DNA of 64,000 bases from Treponema sp. (GTDB lineage: Bacteria; Spirochaetota; Spirochaetia; Treponematales; Treponemataceae), in assembly GCA_017464425.1 (NCBI GenBank), contig JAFUDX010000040.1:62001-126000 (forward strand), read 5' to 3'. Shown piece by piece: positions 18,299 to 26,794 of this stretch. The notes under the pieces were generated by a model. The model worked only from the letters and a program-made list of their open reading frames with translations. It was not told where the DNA came from and ran no database searches. The translations under genes and the position numbers were made by a program. Within the stretch, counting starts at the first letter, position 1. Every line of letters begins with the position of its first letter.

Positions 18299-20514
18299 TT
18301 TTCGTCCTCAACTGCATCAGATTTTAGTTCTTCGTGCCGTTCCATCAGCTTAAAAATCGAATCAGTTTGCACAGGAAGCGTTTCGTTATGAACGGCAATC
18401 GCCTGCGAAAGGGCGGCATTATATGCGGCAGGCAGAATGGAATACACAAGCGAGCCGATTTGCTTTGGTTCATCTTCTGACTGGGTAAACTGAACGGAAA
18501 CAACAGGGCATTTGAGCGCGTCCCCATCAACGAGCGAAGTAAGGCAATGCTGAATCGACGCATGGATTACATTTTCAGCCGCTTTTGGATTCAAAATTTT
18601 TCCTCCGTCGATAATGACGCAGATTTTTTTTAACTGTTCGCGGAATGTGCATGGGTCAAGCTCCACTTCAACTGTGCATGTTCCAAAGGCTGTATTGTAA
18701 AATGGCATTCCCGCAAACGCTTCTTGATTCCAGAGTTTTTTTCGAGCCGCAGAGAGAGATTTTTTTATTGAAAACGGCGTTCCGTCAATTTTCTTGCGTT
18801 TTAAAGAGTCAATACATTTGCGCAAAAGAATCGTTTTTAAGCTCACATTTCCTGCCACATCTTCTGGCAATAGCAGGGGGAAGGCTTTTTTTTGCAATTC
18901 ATCGTTTATTTCGCTTTCAAAAAGAATGTTTCGCTTTTCGCTTTCGATATTTTCAAGAATCAGTTTTATCCACAATTCCCGAAGCCGCGTACTGGAAGGA
19001 ATGGTATGAACGATGATTTTTTTATCCTCAGTCACTGAAACCTGAAGCGACAAGGGAGATTTTTCAAAATCCTGCGCCAAAAAACCGCTCCCCTCATACG
19101 CACACGCCATGCCAATTCCCCTGAGTGGTGAAGAAAATGCAAACTCAGTTTCAAGACGGCCTCGCTCTGCAAGACGGGAAACAGTATATTTTCGCTTAAA
19201 ATCGCTTCGGATTGCAACGGCATTGATTGCGTCGTTTGCACGCCCGAACGAAAAGGTAAACGGCTTCGTTGATTTTTGAATTCCGCCCGCCTTATTCATC
19301 TGGCGCAAATCAACGGGGGAAAAGCCGGTAATTTCGGCAATTTTTTGGATCTGATTTTCGATTGCAAAAAACGAATCAGAATCAATCATAGCGCGCAATT
19401 GCGAAAAGGGCGGATTATGCGATTTGTATGCCTTCGCAGAGATTTTTACATTTTTGCAATTGTAAATTCCCGTTGCCGCAAGCGAAAGTCGGTCGAGTAT
19501 GTAGCGTGCAAGCGGATTAAACGAGCCTGCATCATAATCGATGGCAATTTCCATCGCGGTCAAGATTCCATTTTTATCCAGTGCCGTTTTGTGGGCGATT
19601 TTTACGCAAGATGGATTTTCGATAAAAGACTCTTGTTCGCTCCGCGAAAGTGAAAATTTGACGGGTTTTCCTGTTTTTATGGCAACAAGCGATGCAAGCG
19701 CGGCAAAAATTCCATTCTGAAAGAGCGAATTTGTGTATGATGCCGAAATTTTTGTGCGCGTGATAAAAATTTTGTTCTTTGGAATATCCGTAATTTCTGA
19801 AACAGTTTGCAAGGTCTGTGCCAACCACTGGCTCGGCGTAAAAATATGCAGATTTCCGTTTTTATACTGCACAATGCAGCCTTCGACTTCTTTATGCGCC
19901 TTATACTGCACTTGATTTGACCATTTGCCTTCGACAATGAACGCCGTGTTTTCTGAATCAGCAAAAACTTCTTCGGGAGAGCCGATTTGAATCTTCCGCT
20001 TTACGATGAGTTCACGCGGTTTTTCAAAATTTTCGAGCGTGTTTTTAAGTGAAATAATGCGCTGCTCAATCGGAGACTGATTTAAAAATCCTTTTTTGAG
20101 CGAAACTGAAAGATTATTATAGATTTTTGAGAATTTCGACTCCGTTTCTTTGACATCAGTTTTGTCTAATTTGATTACGATGGCTGATTTTAATTCTTCG
20201 AGCGCATCTTTGTCTTCTCCTGCAAGAATTGCCACAGGTTCGCCTTTGTATGCGATTTCGCCCGTGCACAGAAGCGGAATATGAGTGCCTAAAATTTCAA
20301 CTTCATTTTTTTTACCCAAATCTTTGTTCGTCAGAAGCAGCGTACCGTCAGGAATTTTTGTTTTTGGAGCGAATTCAACGGATGTGATTTTACCGTAAGA
20401 AAAGGGGCATCTGACCAAAACGGCATGAACCATATCGGGGAATAACATGTCGGTATAGAATTCATCGGAAAAGAGAACTTTTTTTTTGTCGATTGCTTTC
20501 CGTTTAGCGCACAT
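18295..20514 (-). CDS. Molybdenum hydroxylase-like large subunit with degenerate cofactor motifs
   Basis: A 739-residue homologue of xanthine dehydrogenase/aldehyde oxidase large subunits, by overall layout and by its 2Fe-2S and FAD partners. The usual glycine-rich GGGFGGK pterin loop is not recognisable: the equivalent stretch after the FITRTKI strand reads SASYTNSLFQNG. Near the C-terminus the conserved GVGE, whose Glu is the catalytic base, is replaced by KQIGSLVYS. The Q-loop area retains QYKAHKEVEG. It may therefore bind cofactor differently, act on an unusual substrate, or be non-catalytic. The start ATG (20514) overlaps the aminotransferase stop by 11 nt; an in-frame TTG at 20529 is less likely. 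Family assignment is by architecture and context as well as similarity. Confidence 0.75.
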   Translation of the reverse strand: MCAKRKAIDKKKVLFSDEFYTDMLFPDMVHAVLVRCPFSYGKITSVEFAPKTKIPDGTLLLTNKDLGKKNEVEILGTHIPLLCTGEIAYKGEPVAILAGEDKDALEELKSAIVIKLDKTDVKETESKFSKIYNNLSVSLKKGFLNQSPIEQRIISLKNTLENFEKPRELIVKRKIQIGSPEEVFADSENTAFIVEGKWSNQVQYKAHKEVEGCIVQYKNGNLHIFTPSQWLAQTLQTVSEITDIPKNKIFITRTKISASYTNSLFQNGIFAALASLVAIKTGKPVKFSLSRSEQESFIENPSCVKIAHKTALDKNGILTAMEIAIDYDAGSFNPLARYILDRLSLAATGIYNCKNVKISAKAYKSHNPPFSQLRAMIDSDSFFAIENQIQKIAEITGFSPVDLRQMNKAGGIQKSTKPFTFSFGRANDAINAVAIRSDFKRKYTVSRLAERGRLETEFAFSSPLRGIGMACAYEGSGFLAQDFEKSPLSLQVSVTEDKKIIVHTIPSSTRLRELWIKLILENIESEKRNILFESEINDELQKKAFPLLLPEDVAGNVSLKTILLRKCIDSLKRKKIDGTPFSIKKSLSAARKKLWNQEAFAGMPFYNTAFGTCTVEVELDPCTFREQLKKICVIIDGGKILNPKAAENVIHASIQHCLTSLVDGDALKCPVVSVQFTQSEDEPKQIGSLVYSILPAAYNAALSQAIAVHNETLPVQTDSIFKLMERHEELKSDAVEDEK

Positions 20515-21694
20515 GGTGTTTTTCCCCAACCTGCTTTACCGCATCGATTACAATCTGAGCCTTTTCGTTCCCCATATCAGGATAGAGTGGAAGCGTGATT
20601 GTATTCGCTGTTTTTCGTTCGGCATTCGGAAAATTTTCAGGCGTAAAGTCAGGATATTTTTCCTTCCAATAGGTGAATCGGAAGAGTGCGATAAAGTGCA
20701 TTGAAATTCCGATTCCCCGCTGCTGTAACTCTGAGGCAAATGTATTTCGGTCGCAGTCGAGTTTTTCTGGATTTATCTGAATCAGATACAAATGCCATGA
20801 ATTGCCCTCTCCGTCCGGCGGAAGAATAAGATAATCGCAGTCTTTAAACGCTTCGTTATACCGCTTTACGATTTCTTTTCGTTTTTCGTCAAATGATTTT
20901 GCTTTTTTGAGCTGAACACGCCCAATCGCGCTCAAAACATCGGGGAGATTCGACTTAAAGCCTGGCGCGATTATGTCATATTCCCAGCTCGCATTTGGAT
21001 TTGTGTATCTGTCCCATGCGTCGCGGCTCATGCCATGAAGACGCATTTGTGTCATTCGTTTTGCAAGCGCATCATTATTCGTGGTAATCATGCCGCCTTC
21101 GCCTGTAGTCATTGTTTTTGTGGCATAGAACGAAAACACGCCAATATCGCCGAGCGTGCCTGCAAATCCATTTTTTGTGGGACTAGGAAACGAATGTGCC
21201 GCATCTTCAATTACATAGATTCTATTTTGCTGCGTGGAATATTTTTTTGCCAGTTCGCAAATTTTCGTCATATTGCATATATTTCCTGCGACATGGACAG
21301 GAACGATTGCACGAACCGTATGCGCGGTGTCTTTTTTTAAAATTTCTTCGATTTTATCAGGATCGATTGAGTACGAGTCTTTTTCGACATCTGCAAAATA
21401 CACTTCCCCACCCAAGTGAACCGCACTTGCCGCCGTAGAAACGAATGTGTAGGGCGTGGTGATGACAGCCTTTCCCTTTGAGACCCCGCACGCTTCCATC
21501 GCAAGAATCATGCCGCTTGTGTTGGAATTGACCGCAAGCGCATGGGAACAGCCGACATACTCAGCAAATTCTGTCTCAAAATCATGCGTCACTTTTCCTG
21601 TGGTGAGCCAAAGAGAATCTATCACCTCGCAAACGGCTTTTTTTTCTTCATCATCAAACGACGGCCGAAAAAACGGCACTTTGATTTCAGACAT
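20504..21694 (-). CDS. DegT/DnrJ/EryC1/StrS-type sugar aminotransferase
   Basis: A 396-residue PLP enzyme of the sugar aminotransferase family, which adds an amino group to keto-sugars bound to nucleotides. The PLP lysine is in FSFYATKTMTTGEGGMI. Other marks are LAVNSNTSGMILAMEA, VITTPYTFVSTAAS, YVIEDAAHSFPS and the closing NTITLPLYPDMG. AGGAG precedes the ATG by 6 nt, and the gene begins 8 nt after the dehydratase stop. With that dehydratase it could make a UDP-4-amino-4,6-dideoxyhexose, as in bacillosamine-type pathways. No acetyltransferase is adjacent. Confidence 0.92.
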   Translation of the reverse strand: MSEIKVPFFRPSFDDEEKKAVCEVIDSLWLTTGKVTHDFETEFAEYVGCSHALAVNSNTSGMILAMEACGVSKGKAVITTPYTFVSTAASAVHLGGEVYFADVEKDSYSIDPDKIEEILKKDTAHTVRAIVPVHVAGNICNMTKICELAKKYSTQQNRIYVIEDAAHSFPSPTKNGFAGTLGDIGVFSFYATKTMTTGEGGMITTNNDALAKRMTQMRLHGMSRDAWDRYTNPNASWEYDIIAPGFKSNLPDVLSAIGRVQLKKAKSFDEKRKEIVKRYNEAFKDCDYLILPPDGEGNSWHLYLIQINPEKLDCDRNTFASELQQRGIGISMHFIALFRFTYWKEKYPDFTPENFPNAERKTANTITLPLYPDMGNEKAQIVIDAVKQVGEKHHVR

Positions 21695-21702
21695 ACCATC
21701 TC

Positions 21703-23205
21703 CTACAAATTCATAGAGTCATCTTTCTTCGTTATTTTGTAATATTCGTCAAGGCTCGGAACGGCTCTTCTCAGAATCGAAAGCAACTCTTCTTTGTTGC
21801 GAAATTTTTCTTCGTCACCTTTAAAATAGCAAATCGGCTCCAATTTTGAAAGAAGGGCATCCAGTTTTTCATCACCAAATTCTATGTTTTTTAAAACAAG
21901 AAGCTTTTCATACTCGGTTTTTTGGGGATTTTCTTCTTTTAGCCACAGCGGTTCATACACACGCTCGCCTTCCCGCGCTCCGATGATTTTGATTTCAATG
22001 TCTTTTTCAGGCTCCAAACCTGAGAATTTGATAATCTGCTCTGCCAAATCGATGATTTTTAGCGGTTCGCCCATGTCCAAAAGATACGAACGACCATTTT
22101 CGCCCACGCCACCCGTTTCCAAAACAAGGGAACATGCTTCTGGAATCGTCATAAAAAAGCGTTCCATTTCTTTGTCGGTCACGGTAACAGGACCGCCCGT
22201 CTTAATCTGCTGCTGAAAGAGCGGCAGAATTGAGCCACGAGAGCCAAGCACATTTCCAAATCGCACAAACATGAATTTTTGATTCTGACCAGCGCACTTT
22301 GCATACTGCAAGATGAGTTTTTCAGAGAGCATTTTGCTTGCACCGTACACGCTCACGGGGCTTACCGCCTTATCGGTGGAAATCAAAACAAATCGCTGAA
22401 CCTGTGCCTCAAGGGCAGCATCAAGCAGATTTTTTGTTCCGAACACATTGTTTTCGATAACCGCCACAGGATTTTCTTCCATCATGGGAACATGCTTGTA
22501 TGCCGCGCAATGAAAAATGATATCAGCATGCGTTTTTTTGAGAATATAGCGCACATACTCGCGGTCCTTCATGTCGCCGATAATCGGAACAACTGTCGCT
22601 TTTTCGCCCACGCCTTCCTGCTGCAACACATGAAGTTCGCGATAAATCTGAACGATTGAATTTTCGCCATGCCCAAAAAGATACAATCGCTCTGCTCCAC
22701 CCGAAAGCAACTGCCGGGAAAGCTCAGAGCCGATTGACCCGCCAGCACCCGTAATCAAAACGCGCTTTCCGCGCAGATATTTTAAACTTTCATGGAGTGG
22801 AATAATCACTGGAGTTCGGCCAAGAATATCAAGCGGATCGATTTCACGGGTTTGAACAAAATGCGCCTTTCCGTCAACAATCTGGCTCACGCTCGGCAAA
22901 ATTCGTATATGAGCAAAGCCACATTTTTTTAGGATTTCGTATATCTCACGGATTTTTTCGGTTGGGGCACTGGGAATCGCAATAATCGCCTCATCAAGCG
23001 GGCCACAGCGTAAAATTTTTGCGACATCGGCAATCGGTCCCAAAACGGGAATGCCGTCAATCTGCTTTCCGATTAAAGCCGTGTCATCGTCCAAAAAAGC
23101 AGCGACGGTTCCAAATACCTTTTTTCGTTTTAAATCGCTGGCAATCATCTGGCCGGCAAATCCAGCACCGATTATATACACTTGTGAATCACTTTTTTGC
23201 AGCAT
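21703..23205 (-). CDS. Nucleoside-diphosphate-sugar 4,6-dehydratase (PglF/WbpM/CapD family, soluble form)
   Basis: A 500-residue protein with two Rossmann units. Residues ~8-125 form a CoA-binding-like domain (YIIGAGFAGQMIASDL). Residues ~145-440 form the NAD-dependent SDR dehydratase (LITGAGGSIGSELSRQL, FHCAAYKHVPMMEENP, STDKAVSPVSVYGASK). The membrane helices found at the N-terminus of WbpM and PglF are absent, so it is predicted cytosolic. The catalytic region reads Y-G-A-S-K, a classical YxxxK, whereas FlaA1/PglF-type enzymes often have Met at the Tyr position. Product assignment (UDP-4-keto-6-deoxy sugar) is inferred from family and from the adjacent aminotransferase. It starts 11 nt after the GGDEF gene. 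Confidence 0.9.
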   Translation of the reverse strand: MLQKSDSQVYIIGAGFAGQMIASDLKRKKVFGTVAAFLDDDTALIGKQIDGIPVLGPIADVAKILRCGPLDEAIIAIPSAPTEKIREIYEILKKCGFAHIRILPSVSQIVDGKAHFVQTREIDPLDILGRTPVIIPLHESLKYLRGKRVLITGAGGSIGSELSRQLLSGGAERLYLFGHGENSIVQIYRELHVLQQEGVGEKATVVPIIGDMKDREYVRYILKKTHADIIFHCAAYKHVPMMEENPVAVIENNVFGTKNLLDAALEAQVQRFVLISTDKAVSPVSVYGASKMLSEKLILQYAKCAGQNQKFMFVRFGNVLGSRGSILPLFQQQIKTGGPVTVTDKEMERFFMTIPEACSLVLETGGVGENGRSYLLDMGEPLKIIDLAEQIIKFSGLEPEKDIEIKIIGAREGERVYEPLWLKEENPQKTEYEKLLVLKNIEFGDEKLDALLSKLEPICYFKGDEEKFRNKEELLSILRRAVPSLDEYYKITKKDDSMNL

Positions 23206-23216
23206 AGTATTTTCAC

Positions 23217-24611
23217 TTACTTATTGGCAGAATCTTCTTCAAAAATCTCACAGCCGCGTTTTCCTTTTTCTTTTACAATGTACAACGCCCTGTCTGCATT
23301 TTTGAACAGTTCTTCAGAGAATCCCTCTTCAGAAAAAGCAACGCCGACACTAATTGAAACGGGTTTGATATTATCTTTGATGTTCACGAGCTTTTCATTT
23401 ACGGTAAGAATTTTTTGCTTGATGATATTTGCCGCAGAACGCGCACAGTTTGGCAAAATCGCCGCAAATTCATCGCCACCGATTCGGGCAACATAGTCAT
23501 CCGTTCGGAATGTTTCAGTAAGAAGTCGCGCAAGTTCCTTTAAGGCCGTGTCTCCGCCCGCATGTCCATAATTATCGTTGATGTATTTGAAGTTGTCCAT
23601 ATCAATCAAAAGAAGAGCCACAGGCTGCTTTTTCTCTGATGAAGTATGGCAAACTTGATCGAACGCGCGACGATTCAAAATACCCGTGAGGGCATCATAT
23701 TCAGCCTTTTTAAGCAGAGATTTTTCGTTCTGTGCTTTAAGGTCATAGATTTCGTTATAACTTTCTGCCAGATGCTTGCATTCAAGCGCACCGATAACAT
23801 TAAGACGCTCATCATTTTCGATAGCGGTTTTAAATCGCTCAAGCGGAAGAATGATAAGGTACGCAAATGCGATGAAAAGAATCACATTGACAATCAACAA
23901 AATCAAGAACAAATAGCGGAGACGGCGAATATTTGTACCAAGATCTGTGGCATTCATATTCAACTCGTCCTTAATTTGTTGCTCAATTGCAGAAATAGTA
24001 AGGCGGCAGTTTTCGTTAATTCGTGTTTTATAAATTAAGTAGCCTTCACCAAACAAATTATTGACGGCGGTATTTTTGAGTTTTTCTTTGGGAACAGTAT
24101 CATCGATGTTTCGGATTGGAATTTCGGCAATTTGAGCGGGAATCTCAGAGTTGTCCTTATCCATGACCTTATAGGCAAGACGAATCGCATACAATTCCAT
24201 ATTGATAAGGCTCTGCCCCTGCTCCATCGCGATTTTTAGTCGCTGCAAGGCCAAATCCTTTTCAGAACATACCTTTTCGAGTTCGGAAAGAGCTTTTTGC
24301 TGTCGTTTTGTGACATTGATTTCTTTGAGATAGTCGTTCACATATTCTTCTTTATATGTTACGACAAAAAGACGCGCCTGATCAGTAAGATAATTCGCGC
24401 TTTCTTTTATGAGTTCAGAACTTTGCTCACAAATGATGAATTTATAGATTGCGTTTTCAACGGCATGGAATCGATTATTAACTGTATTCGAAATAACTAA
24501 AATAAAGCAGAATACAATCGCAGTTACAACGATGAAAAATATATTGAGAAGTTGAATGTTAATGCCAGTAAGAGAGCGTTTTTTTTGCTCAGGATTCGTA
24601 TCAGTCTGCAA
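23217..24611 (-). CDS. Membrane-bound diguanylate cyclase
   Basis: A 464-residue GGDEF protein. Membrane helix 1 is at about 20-43 (LLNIFFIVVTAIVFCFILVI), followed by a ~190-residue periplasmic, mostly helical sensor region. Helix 2 (YLFLILLIVNVILFIAFAYL) precedes a linker and a full GGDEF domain: DALTGILNRRAFD, DMDNFKYINDNYGHAGGD and RIGGDEFAAI. An RxxD inhibitory site (RTDD) lies five residues before GGDEF. Catalysis therefore looks intact and product-inhibited. Its start overlaps the end of the upstream TRAP-type binding protein by 11 nt. The natural hypothesis is that the two lipoprotein binding proteins feed ligand information to this periplasmic domain. Confidence 0.95.
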   Translation of the reverse strand: MQTDTNPEQKKRSLTGINIQLLNIFFIVVTAIVFCFILVISNTVNNRFHAVENAIYKFIICEQSSELIKESANYLTDQARLFVVTYKEEYVNDYLKEINVTKRQQKALSELEKVCSEKDLALQRLKIAMEQGQSLINMELYAIRLAYKVMDKDNSEIPAQIAEIPIRNIDDTVPKEKLKNTAVNNLFGEGYLIYKTRINENCRLTISAIEQQIKDELNMNATDLGTNIRRLRYLFLILLIVNVILFIAFAYLIILPLERFKTAIENDERLNVIGALECKHLAESYNEIYDLKAQNEKSLLKKAEYDALTGILNRRAFDQVCHTSSEKKQPVALLLIDMDNFKYINDNYGHAGGDTALKELARLLTETFRTDDYVARIGGDEFAAILPNCARSAANIIKQKILTVNEKLVNIKDNIKPVSISVGVAFSEEGFSEELFKNADRALYIVKEKGKRGCEIFEEDSANK

Positions 24612-25593
24612 GGGTGATTATTTCTCCGTATAGTTGAGTATTAGTATCCACGATGGAATTTATAAGATTCGCGCACGCTTTTTGCCATGCAGAGATGTCA
24701 GCTACTTCTGTAAACTGAACGCCTTCGCCTTCAAGAAGCTCACGGGAATTATGTTCGTTTTCTTGTGTGATTTTATTGCAAAATTCAGATGCAAGTTTAC
24801 CGGCTTGCAGTAAGATTCCTTGATTTTGCTCAGACAGACTATCCCACACCTGAGAGCTGATGACAACTTCCATGATTCCCATTTGGTGTCCGTCAAGAAT
24901 CATATACGGCGCAACTTTGTTGAAATGATTTGAATAATAGTTCGCGATTGGTTGCTCCGCAATATCAGCAATTCCTGTTTGCAATGCAGAATAGAGCGTA
25001 GAAAAATTGACCTGAACAGGCTCCGAGCCTAACGAGCGGGCGATTCCCGACACAACTTCCGTGCCGGCAGTGCGCAGTTTTTTGCCAGCAAAGTCTTCTA
25101 TAGAAAGAAGCGGCTTAGTCGAAAAGAAATGCCTGAATCCTTCTTCGCCAAAGAAAAGCCCCTTTACGCCCACATTGTTTTTATACGGCTCATCAAGGAT
25201 TTTTTCTGCGAGCGAAGAATTTGAGAAATTCCAAAAATGATTGTGATTCGAAAAAGTAAACGGAACATCAAGAAGCTGATGATTCGGACAGCCGTACTCC
25301 ACAAGTGCGGCAGGGGAAACACGCGCAAGGTGAATCTCACCATTTGGCTGCGTGAGAATCTTCAGTACAGAAACATTGTCGCCAAGAATTCCAGCAGTAT
25401 GAAGCTGAATCTTGATTTTGCCGTTAGAAAGCTCGTCTACTTTTTGTACAAAGAATTCGTCCATCTGAGCAGAAATTGAGCCATCTGGATTTAATTCCGC
25501 CATAACGAGGGTAACCGTTTTATCTTTATCGTTGCAAGAGAAAACCAGCGTTAAAAAGGAGAGCAGAAAAACAGCAAAAAAATGTTTCTTCAT
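24601..25593 (-). CDS. TRAP-type solute-binding lipoprotein (DctP family), second copy
   Basis: A 330-residue periplasmic binding lipoprotein. The signal peptide ends in the lipobox LVFSC (Cys20). The DctP-type fold is marked by FGEEGFRHFFS, the conserved Arg region GKKLRTAGTEV, NFSTLYSALQTGIADIAEQP and APYMILDGHQMG. A GGAG ribosome-binding site precedes the ATG. It resembles its upstream neighbour along its whole length, so the two are tandem duplicates. No DctQ/DctM permease genes are in the operon or the window, which argues for a sensing role or for sharing a remote permease. The ligand is probably an organic acid but is not identifiable here. Confidence 0.93.
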   Translation of the reverse strand: MKKHFFAVFLLSFLTLVFSCNDKDKTVTLVMAELNPDGSISAQMDEFFVQKVDELSNGKIKIQLHTAGILGDNVSVLKILTQPNGEIHLARVSPAALVEYGCPNHQLLDVPFTFSNHNHFWNFSNSSLAEKILDEPYKNNVGVKGLFFGEEGFRHFFSTKPLLSIEDFAGKKLRTAGTEVVSGIARSLGSEPVQVNFSTLYSALQTGIADIAEQPIANYYSNHFNKVAPYMILDGHQMGIMEVVISSQVWDSLSEQNQGILLQAGKLASEFCNKITQENEHNSRELLEGEGVQFTEVADISAWQKACANLINSIVDTNTQLYGEIITLAD

Positions 25594-25607
25594 AAATACT
25601 CCTGCGC

Positions 25608-26618
25608 CTATTTTGCCAAATCCAAAATTTGCTGATAGAGCACGGGATCAACAACTGCCGCGTCCTTTCGCATTTTACTGCATGCGTCTTGCCATGATGC
25701 ATTATTCGTTACTTCCGTAAAGGTAACGCCCTCAGATTTTAAAGTTTTGCGAGCCTGTTCATTTAGCTCACTTACGATTTTTCTGCAATAATCAGAAGCG
25801 TATCGACCAGCTTCATGAAGGATTTTGCGCTGAGTTTGAGAAAGAGAATCCCAACACTGCGCGTTTATCATGACAGAAACAGCACCAAGCATATGACCGT
25901 CAAGAATCATATACGGCGCGACATGATAAAATGAATTTGAGAGATAATTGGTAATCGGCTGCTCCGCAACTTCGGTTGTACCCATTTGCAAGGACGCATA
26001 TAAATCAGTGTAATTGACTTCGACGGGAATAGAACCGAATGACTGCGCCAACGCGGTAAGGACATTGCCTGACACCCGCATTTTTTTGTCTTTTAAATCG
26101 GCAACGGTGGAGATTTTATCTCGTGAAAAATAGTGGCGGAAGCCTTCTTCTGCATAAAACAGACCCTTTATTCCCAAGCCGAGCTCATACGGTTCGTTAA
26201 GAATCAGTTCCGCGACATCAGAATTGGCGAATTTCCAAAAATGCTCATCGTCTTTAAAGGTATACGGAATGGCGATGAGGCTTGATTTTACAGTATAGCC
26301 GTTAGAATATGAAGAAAGATTTGCAGGTCCGCGAACAAGCTGAATGGAAGAATTGGGAGACATAACGAGCTTCATGACCTGCGTTTCGTCACCTAAAATT
26401 CCTGAACAATGAAGGTCGATTTTCATTTTGCCGTCAGAAAGTTCTTCGACCTTTTCTTTAAAAGCGGTGTCCATACAGCCGACAATCGTATCTTCTGGAT
26501 TGACCTCCGCCATAACAAGCGTAAGAACAGCATTTTGTTCTTGTTTGCGGCAAGAGAAGAGAGAAAGCGAAAGCACGGAGAACACTGAGAAAATAAAAAA
26601 CGGCAGATTCTTTTGCAT
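25608..26618 (-). CDS. TRAP-type solute-binding lipoprotein (DctP family), first copy
   Basis: A 336-residue DctP-family lipoprotein and first gene of the eight-gene operon. The signal peptide ends in LSLFSC. Signature segments are YAEEGFRHYFSR, DKKMRVSGNV, NYTDLYASLQMGTTEVAEQP and APYMILDGHMLG, aligned one for one with the next gene, so the pair arose by tandem duplication. The two differ most in the pocket-facing loops, so they may bind different ligands. The leader is short, with no strong ribosome-binding site, behind the perfect-consensus promoter at 26648-26676. Confidence 0.93.
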   Translation of the reverse strand: MQKNLPFFIFSVFSVLSLSLFSCRKQEQNAVLTLVMAEVNPEDTIVGCMDTAFKEKVEELSDGKMKIDLHCSGILGDETQVMKLVMSPNSSIQLVRGPANLSSYSNGYTVKSSLIAIPYTFKDDEHFWKFANSDVAELILNEPYELGLGIKGLFYAEEGFRHYFSRDKISTVADLKDKKMRVSGNVLTALAQSFGSIPVEVNYTDLYASLQMGTTEVAEQPITNYLSNSFYHVAPYMILDGHMLGAVSVMINAQCWDSLSQTQRKILHEAGRYASDYCRKIVSELNEQARKTLKSEGVTFTEVTNNASWQDACSKMRKDAAVVDPVLYQQILDLAK

Positions 26619-26647
26619 TTTACTCGTTTATTAAATAACTATATACA

Positions 26648-26676
26648 ATTATAAGGCTAGTCTTTTAAAATGTCAA
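26648..26676 (-). promoter_or_regulatory. Consensus sigma-70 promoter of the eight-gene operon
   Basis: On the minus strand TTGACA (26671-26676), a 17-bp spacer and TATAAT (26648-26653) match the consensus perfectly. The predicted start site leaves a leader of about 22 nt before the ATG at 26618. Confidence 0.8.
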
Positions 26677-26686
26677 ATATTCGACA
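26671..26686. promoter_or_regulatory. Palindromic operator candidate over the -35 box
   Basis: TGTCAAATATTCGACA is palindromic at all but one symmetric pair (arms TGTC/GACA around AATATT) and overlaps the -35 hexamer. That position fits a repressor or a dimeric regulator. No regulator gene is adjacent. Confidence 0.4.
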
Positions 26687-26715
26687 AACTTTTTGTTATA
26701 TTTTTGCTGATACGC

Positions 26716-26789
26716 AATCCACAGATTGGCACAGATGACCACAGATTAAAAAAGCAAAATCCGTGAAAATCTGTGCGTATCTGTGGATT
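26716..26789. repeat. ATCTGTG-family inverted repeat
   Basis: Left arm AATCCACAGAT with two further CACAGAT units and right arm ATCTGTGGATT with two further units form a hairpin about 74 nt long. It lies between the end of pgk and the operon promoter. Its position just downstream of pgk fits an RNA 3'-end or terminator role. Confidence 0.75.
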
Positions 26790-26794
26790 TTAAA

